The position numbers were made by a program, and so were the translations under genes. 64,000 nt of DNA from JAHEKO01 sp965212505 (GTDB lineage: Bacteria; Acidobacteriota; Thermoanaerobaculia; Multivoradales; JAHEKO01). The DNA is taken from positions 4,092,001 to 4,156,000 of the forward strand of contig OZ243123.1 in NCBI GenBank assembly GCA_965212505.1, given 5' to 3'. Shown one piece after another: positions 59,485 through 64,000 of the stretch; the first letter of the stretch is position 1, and each line of letters starts with the position of its first letter. The notes under the pieces are model-generated. The model was not told the origin of the DNA, searched no databases, and worked only from the letters and a program-made list of their open reading frames with translations.

Positions 59485-59955
59485 CTAGCCGTGCGAGATC
59501 AGGCCCGTCCGCAGACGACTGCGGATCTGCTCGCGAGCCGCCGACAGCTTCGCCGCCACGTACTGCGAGAAGCGGAGCAAGATCCGGACCCCGGCCTCGG
59601 GGTCGCTCGCGAAGAGCTCGTGGAGGCGAGCTGGGGCGATCTCGAGCACCTCGGTCGCCTCGACCGTGATCGCGCTGTGCGGATAGAGGTGCTCCTCACC
59701 AACGAGCGCCGCAATGCCGAACACAGAGCCGGGCTCACCGACCGCAGCCATCTGCGCATCGCCGCTGGCGCCCTTGAGCTTCTGGCGCAGCGAAACGAGC
59801 CCGCTGACCAGAATGCGTAGCGAATCGGACCCGTCGCCCTCGGAGAAGATCGAGTCACCGGCCTCATAGGTGCGGCGTTCGGAGATCGCCAGCAGCGCCT
59901 CGCGGTCGGCCGGCTCCAGGCCGTCGAAGAAACTCAGATTCTCTAGATCGGTCAT
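59485..59955 (-). CDS. Cyclic nucleotide-binding domain protein
   Basis: A 156-residue stand-alone cNMP-binding domain: FFDGLEPADREALLAI at the start, RRTYEAGDSIFSEGDGSDSL, the core strand RILVSGLVSL, GEPGSVFGIAALVGEEHLYP as the phosphate-binding cassette (with FGIAAL in place of FGExAL) and a C-terminal helix. No DNA-binding domain is fused. The loss of the usual Glu and Arg in the cassette makes cAMP or cGMP binding doubtful. Its ATG overlaps the stop of fhs by one base (TGATG), so it is co-translated with a folate enzyme. Confidence 0.86.
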   Translation of the reverse strand: MTDLENLSFFDGLEPADREALLAISERRTYEAGDSIFSEGDGSDSLRILVSGLVSLRQKLKGASGDAQMAAVGEPGSVFGIAALVGEEHLYPHSAITVEATEVLEIAPARLHELFASDPEAGVRILLRFSQYVAAKLSAAREQIRSRLRTGLISHG

Positions 59956-61697
59956 CAGAACAGTCCTATGACACGGCCCGTCTCGAGATCGATGTCGACG
60001 TTCTCGAAGGCGGGGCTCGACGGCAGGCCCGGCATGGTGCGCATATCGCCGCAGAGCGGGTAGAGGAAGCCGGCGCCGACACTCGCGCGGATGTCGCGCA
60101 CCGGAAGTCGGAAGTTGGTCGGCACGCCTTTCCAACGCGGCTCGTGGCTCAGGCTCAAATGAGTCTTCGCCATGCAGACCGGGAACTTGTCGTAGCCGAG
60201 CTTGGTGAAGCGCTTGATCTTGGTTTCGGCGGCACCCAGGAAGTCGACACCCTCGGCACCGTAGACCTTGGTGGCGATGATCTCGATCTTGCTCTTGATC
60301 GGCAGGTCGAGGTCGTAGAGGAACTTGAAGTCCTTGGGCTTCTCCGCCGCTTCGACGACCGCCTCGGCCAGGTTGACGGCACCCTCGCCACCCCGCGCCC
60401 AGTGGTCTGTCATCACCGCGGTCTCGGCTCCCGCCTCGATCGCGAGCCGTTCGAGCAGCGCGACCTCCTTGTCGGTATCCGTCTGGAAGCGGTTGACGGC
60501 AACGACCACCGGCACGCCAAAAAGTTTGGCGATGCGGATGTGGGCAGCGAGATTGGCGCAGCCGGTCTCGAGCGCCTCGAGGTTCTCGTCGGTCAACGCC
60601 TTCGGCAGCGGTCGGCCGGCGACCACCTTGCCGGCGCCACCGTGCATCTTGAGTGCACGGATGGTCGCCACGATCACCACGCAGTCGGGCACCAGACCGC
60701 TCGCGCGGCACTTGATGTCCATGAACTTCTCCATGCCGATGTCGGAGCCGAAGCCCGACTCGGTCACGACGTAGTCGCCAAGTTGCAGGGCGATTCGGTC
60801 AGCGATGACGCTCGAGTTGCCGTGCGCAATGTTTGCAAACGGCCCCGCGTGGACCAGCGCCGGTGTGTGCTCGAGCGTCTGGAGCAGGGTCGGCATCAGC
60901 GCGTCCTTGAGCAGCACCGCCATCGCGCCCGCGCACTTCAGATCTTCGGCCGTCACCGGCTGACGCTTGAAGGTCTCGCCGATCACGATCCGACCGAGGC
61001 GTTCGCGCAGGTCGCGCAGATCGGTGGCTAGCGCGAGGATCGCCATCACCTCGGAGGCGACCGAGATGTCGAAGCCCGACTCTCGCGGGTAGCCGTTCGG
61101 CTTGCCGCCCAGACCGACCACCACCTGGCGCAGGTTTCGATCGTTGAGATCGAGCACCCGCGGCCAACTCACATTGAACGGGTTGATGTTGAGCGCGTTG
61201 CCGTGGTGGATGTGGTTGTCGATCGCAGCGGACAGCAGATTGTGAGCCGCGGTCACCGCGTGCAGGTCGCCGGTCAGGTGGAGGTTGAAGTCCTCCATCG
61301 GAATGACCTGGCTATACCCGCCTCCCGCCGCACCGCCCTTGATGCCGAAAGTCGGACCCTGGCTCGGCTGCCGAATGCAGGTGAACACCTTCTTGCCCAA
61401 CCGCCCGAGCCCCTGCGAGAGCCCGACCACTGTCGTCGTCTTCCCCTCGCCGAGCGGCGTCGGAGTGATCGCGGTGACGTCGATGTACTTGCCCTGCGGC
61501 CGATCGGCGTAGCGCTCACGAACGTCGAGATGGACCTTCGCCTTGTACTTGCCGTACAGGTCGACGTCGTCTGGCCCGAGCCCGACGCGCTCCGCGACGT
61601 CGAGGATGGGATCGAGGGCGGCTTCTTGAGCAATCTCGAGATCACTCGGGACGGGTTCTTTGAATGCGGGATAGCGGCTCGCGTCCACTGGATCCAT
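59955..61697 (-). CDS. fhs: Formate-tetrahydrofolate ligase
   Basis: A 580-residue enzyme forming 10-formyltetrahydrofolate from formate, THF and ATP. The P-loop is TPTPLGEGKTTTVVGLSQGL, with further family blocks RQPSQGPTFGIKGGAAGGGY, FNLHLTGDLHAVTAAHNLL, GPFANIAHGNSSVIADRIAL and DYVVTESGFGSDIGMEKFMD. Length is near the usual 555-560 plus a short N-terminal extension. AAGGAGAG precedes ATG 61697. It feeds C1 units to purine and formylmethionine synthesis; a full acetogenic pathway is not implied. It is coupled to the cyclic nucleotide-binding gene. Confidence 0.96.
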   Translation of the reverse strand: MDPVDASRYPAFKEPVPSDLEIAQEAALDPILDVAERVGLGPDDVDLYGKYKAKVHLDVRERYADRPQGKYIDVTAITPTPLGEGKTTTVVGLSQGLGRLGKKVFTCIRQPSQGPTFGIKGGAAGGGYSQVIPMEDFNLHLTGDLHAVTAAHNLLSAAIDNHIHHGNALNINPFNVSWPRVLDLNDRNLRQVVVGLGGKPNGYPRESGFDISVASEVMAILALATDLRDLRERLGRIVIGETFKRQPVTAEDLKCAGAMAVLLKDALMPTLLQTLEHTPALVHAGPFANIAHGNSSVIADRIALQLGDYVVTESGFGSDIGMEKFMDIKCRASGLVPDCVVIVATIRALKMHGGAGKVVAGRPLPKALTDENLEALETGCANLAAHIRIAKLFGVPVVVAVNRFQTDTDKEVALLERLAIEAGAETAVMTDHWARGGEGAVNLAEAVVEAAEKPKDFKFLYDLDLPIKSKIEIIATKVYGAEGVDFLGAAETKIKRFTKLGYDKFPVCMAKTHLSLSHEPRWKGVPTNFRLPVRDIRASVGAGFLYPLCGDMRTMPGLPSSPAFENVDIDLETGRVIGLF

Positions 61698-61774
61698 ATG
61701 TTTCGTTCTCTCCTTGTTTGCGAGAACGCAGTTTACTCCGATCCGCCGCCTGGGGAGTTCGATAGTCTCCGCCC

Positions 61775-63967
61775 ATGGCCACCGAGGCGCCGCCGGATTC
61801 CGACGGCCGACCCGAGGAAAAGGACCTCACGGCCGGGATGGCCGATCGCCGCCTGGGCGCCTATCGCGTCCTACGCTCGCTCGGGCGGGGCGGCATGGGC
61901 GAAGTCTTTCTCGCCGAGCGTGCCGACGGCGCGTTCGAAGGACGGGTCGCGCTCAAGCTCGTGAGCCCGGACGGCAGCGAGGAGACGCTGCAGCGCTTCC
62001 GGGCCGAGCGGCAGACGCTGGCGAACCTCGAGCACCCCCACATTGCGCGCCTGCTCGACGCCGGCACGACCGAAGACGATCGCCCCTACCTGGTCATGGA
62101 GCACGTCGACGGCGTCCGCATCGATCAACACTGCAACGATCGGCAGCTCAGCCTCGAAGAGCGGCTCGAGCTCTTCCTCGACGTCTGCGACGCGGTCCAG
62201 CACGCGCACCGCAACTTGATCGTCCACCGCGACCTCAAGCCGGACAACATTCTCGTGGGCGCCGAGGGCGAGGCGAAGTTGCTCGACTTCGGCATCGCAA
62301 AGCTGCTTCCGGGGGCTACTGGCGAGCAGGTAGCCGTCGAGACCCTGACCGGCAAGGCGGCGATGAGCCTGATGTGGGCGAGCCCCGAGCAGATGCTCGG
62401 CGAGCCGATCACCACCGCGACCGACGTCCACGCCCTCGGGCTGCTGCTCTACGTGCTGCTGACCGGTCGCCATCCGTACGCCGAGGACTCGGCGGTCGCC
62501 ACCGGCTACGCCGTGTTGCACAACGAGGCGCTGGCACCGAGTCGTGTCGCGACCGAGCAGATCGGAGACCTGCCGCCGGATCGGCTCGGTCGGAGACTCG
62601 AGGGCGACCTCGACACGATCACGCTCGCGGCGATGCGCAAAGAGCCCGAGCGCCGCTACCCGTCGGTAGAGGCGCTCGCCGAAGACATCCGTCGCCACCT
62701 CGACGGTCGGCCGGTGCGGGCGCGTCCCGACACGTTGCACTATCGCACCACGAAGTTCCTGCGCCGCCACCGCCTGGCGGTCGGCGGCGCCGCTCTGATC
62801 CTCCTTTCGATTCTCGGCGGCGTGGGGGCCACCCTCTGGCAGGCACGCATCGCCGAGCAGCGCGCGAGCGACATTCGCACTCTGGCCGGATCGCTCATCT
62901 TCGAAGTCGACGACCTGATCCGCGACCTTCCCGGCTCGACGCCCGCGAGGCAGCAGATCGTGACCCGCGCGCTCACCTACCTGGACCGCCTCGCGGTCGA
63001 TTCGGACGACGATCCAGAGCTGCTGCGGGAGCTCGCGCTCGCGTACCAGAAGGTCGGCAACATTCAGGGCAACCCGAACACCTCGAACCTCGGCGACACC
63101 CGCGGCGCCCTGGCCACCTATCGCAAGGCGCTAGGCCTGGCCGAGAGGGCCGTCCGACGCGACCCCGAGGGGGCGGGCGCCACCCGGTCCGTGGCCGTGA
63201 TCCACGAGAAGCTCGGCGACACCCTCGCCTACCGGGGCGACCTCAACGCCGCCGGCGAGGCGGCGGCCGCCGCTCTCGACGTCTTCGAGGACCTCGCCGA
63301 GCGCTATCCCGACGTACTCCGCCACCAGATCTCCTTTGCGATCAGCTCGATCAAGATGGGAGACCTGGAGGGCAATCCGGACTTCCCCAACCTCGGTCGA
63401 TCCGGGGCGGCCCTCGCCACCTATCGACGGGCGGAGGACCTCCTCGACGACCTGTCGGTCACGCATCCCGAGGACGCGACGGTTCGTCGCTACCGAGCGC
63501 TCATCCAAGAGCGCCTCGCGACGGTGCTGCTAGCCGCCGGCGAGCTCGAAGCGGCGACCACCTCCGCGCGGGAGTCACTCTCCATCCGTCGCGACACCGC
63601 CTCCGCGCAGTCCGGAAACACCGAGGCCCAACGAGACGTCGCCGTGGCGCTCGAGAAACTCGGCGACGTGCTTCTGCGCGCCGGCGAGACCGAGTCGGCG
63701 CTCGCGGAGATTCGCAGCTCGTTCGAGATCTTCGGCTCGATTGCAACGGCCGACCCGCAGAACGCCTCCGCGCAGCGCTCCTTGGCGATCAGTCACCGGA
63801 AGGTTGCCGAGGGTCTCGAGGCCGCGGGTCGGACGGACGAAGCGCTCATGGAGCTCGAAGCGAGTCGTCGCATCGTCGAGACACTCCTGTCGGCCGACCC
63901 TCAGAACACACAGCTACGCGAGCTACTCGCCGAGCTGGTCGGGCAGATCGACCCGCTACGGAGCTGA
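61775..63967 (+). CDS. Transmembrane Ser/Thr protein kinase with TPR domain
   Basis: A 730-residue PknB-type kinase. The catalytic domain (about 27-310) has GRGGMGEVFLAE, the ATP-binding Lys in VALKLVSP, the catalytic loop HRDLKPDNILV, DFG in LLDFGIAKLL and ASPEQMLGEP as the APE-type motif. One transmembrane helix lies near 340-360 (LAVGGAALILLSILGGVGA). The outside part is helical with TPR-like repeats (ALAYQKVGNIQGNPNTSNLG, SIKMGDLEGNPDFPNLG, ALEKLGDVLLRAGETESAL), two of which share a GN-P--NLG motif. It is divergent from fhs, 77 bp apart. A protein-protein sensing role outside is likely. Confidence 0.93.
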   Translation: MATEAPPDSDGRPEEKDLTAGMADRRLGAYRVLRSLGRGGMGEVFLAERADGAFEGRVALKLVSPDGSEETLQRFRAERQTLANLEHPHIARLLDAGTTEDDRPYLVMEHVDGVRIDQHCNDRQLSLEERLELFLDVCDAVQHAHRNLIVHRDLKPDNILVGAEGEAKLLDFGIAKLLPGATGEQVAVETLTGKAAMSLMWASPEQMLGEPITTATDVHALGLLLYVLLTGRHPYAEDSAVATGYAVLHNEALAPSRVATEQIGDLPPDRLGRRLEGDLDTITLAAMRKEPERRYPSVEALAEDIRRHLDGRPVRARPDTLHYRTTKFLRRHRLAVGGAALILLSILGGVGATLWQARIAEQRASDIRTLAGSLIFEVDDLIRDLPGSTPARQQIVTRALTYLDRLAVDSDDDPELLRELALAYQKVGNIQGNPNTSNLGDTRGALATYRKALGLAERAVRRDPEGAGATRSVAVIHEKLGDTLAYRGDLNAAGEAAAAALDVFEDLAERYPDVLRHQISFAISSIKMGDLEGNPDFPNLGRSGAALATYRRAEDLLDDLSVTHPEDATVRRYRALIQERLATVLLAAGELEAATTSARESLSIRRDTASAQSGNTEAQRDVAVALEKLGDVLLRAGETESALAEIRSSFEIFGSIATADPQNASAQRSLAISHRKVAEGLEAAGRTDEALMELEASRRIVETLLSADPQNTQLRELLAELVGQIDPLRS

Positions 63968-64000
63968 GCGCGGGGCCCTCCGCTTAGCCCGCGTAGCCGG

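Noticed and set aside
1..64000. tRNA, rRNA, integrase, transposase or prophage genes
   Set aside because: None was recognised on either strand, so no boundary of a mobile island can be supported.

Overview
The window is about 64 kb of GC-rich bacterial chromosome, densely packed with genes on both strands and with almost no intergenic space. No rRNA, tRNA, CRISPR array, transposase or phage gene is visible. Lipoproteins, a Tat-type signal, a PilT-type ATPase, CmpX-like channel and many exported beta-propeller or anchor-repeat proteins point to a Gram-negative cell. The family mix (VPS10/BNR-repeat giant protein, DUF4388 protein, Ser/Thr kinase with periplasmic TPRs, CSLREA beta-helix protein ending in a DGFESGD motif, LytS/LytTR pair) most resembles Acidobacteriota of the Thermoanaerobaculia type. 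That placement is inference; no marker gene settles it. Layout. 0-12 kb: end of a PLP-dependent decarboxylase, an ECF sigma/RskA-type anti-sigma pair, small exported proteins, an amidohydrolase lipoprotein, a two-domain DTG aspartic protease, an FkbM methyltransferase and a 1101-aa BNR-repeat exported protein. 12-17.3 kb: a cluster of secreted proteins (beta-helix, NxxGxxxF repeat, coat-hanger-like tails) in which two genes are each capped at the stop codon by a REP-like palindrome. 17.3-23.9 kb: an ATP-cone/uridine-kinase-like fusion, a 16-codon ORF, an SGNH hydrolase with HEAT repeats coupled to an alkaline phosphatase, and a fluoride channel. 23.9-31.5 kb: a divergent S-adenosylhomocysteine-hydrolase-like gene 18 bp from a concentrative nucleoside transporter, a LysM-FecR gene split by a frameshift, a sodium:solute symporter and an NHL-repeat protein. 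32-42.8 kb: the nadA-nadB-nadC operon for NAD synthesis, behind a promoter with a good operator-like palindrome; an island of orphan small membrane proteins; an NrtR-type Nudix-like regulator divergent from an SCP2-R2lox fusion oxidase; and a DUF1554 exported protein. 42.9-52 kb: YceH, a PilT-type ATPase with a duplicated-domain partner, a Wzx-like flippase, a CmpX-like channel and a LytS/LytTR two-component system. 52-64 kb: PQQ-like/TPR protein, dienelactone hydrolase, an M23 peptidase with a tandem paralogue of its N-domain, a gamma-glutamyltransferase-like protein, a DUF4388 protein, formate-tetrahydrofolate ligase coupled to a cyclic-nucleotide-binding protein, and a Ser/Thr kinase. Functional links. 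nadABC supplies quinolinate-derived NAD, and the NrtR homologue about 2.3 kb away is a candidate regulator of it or of the adjacent oxidase. The SAHH-like protein and nucleoside transporter suggest adenosine handling. The SGNH hydrolase and alkaline phosphatase suggest an exported ester or phosphate scavenging pair. The strongest points for follow-up are the SCP2-R2lox/NrtR pair, the REP-like palindromes with paired covariation, the SAHH-like/CNT pair, the duplicated PilT architecture and the tiny ORF at 18770.
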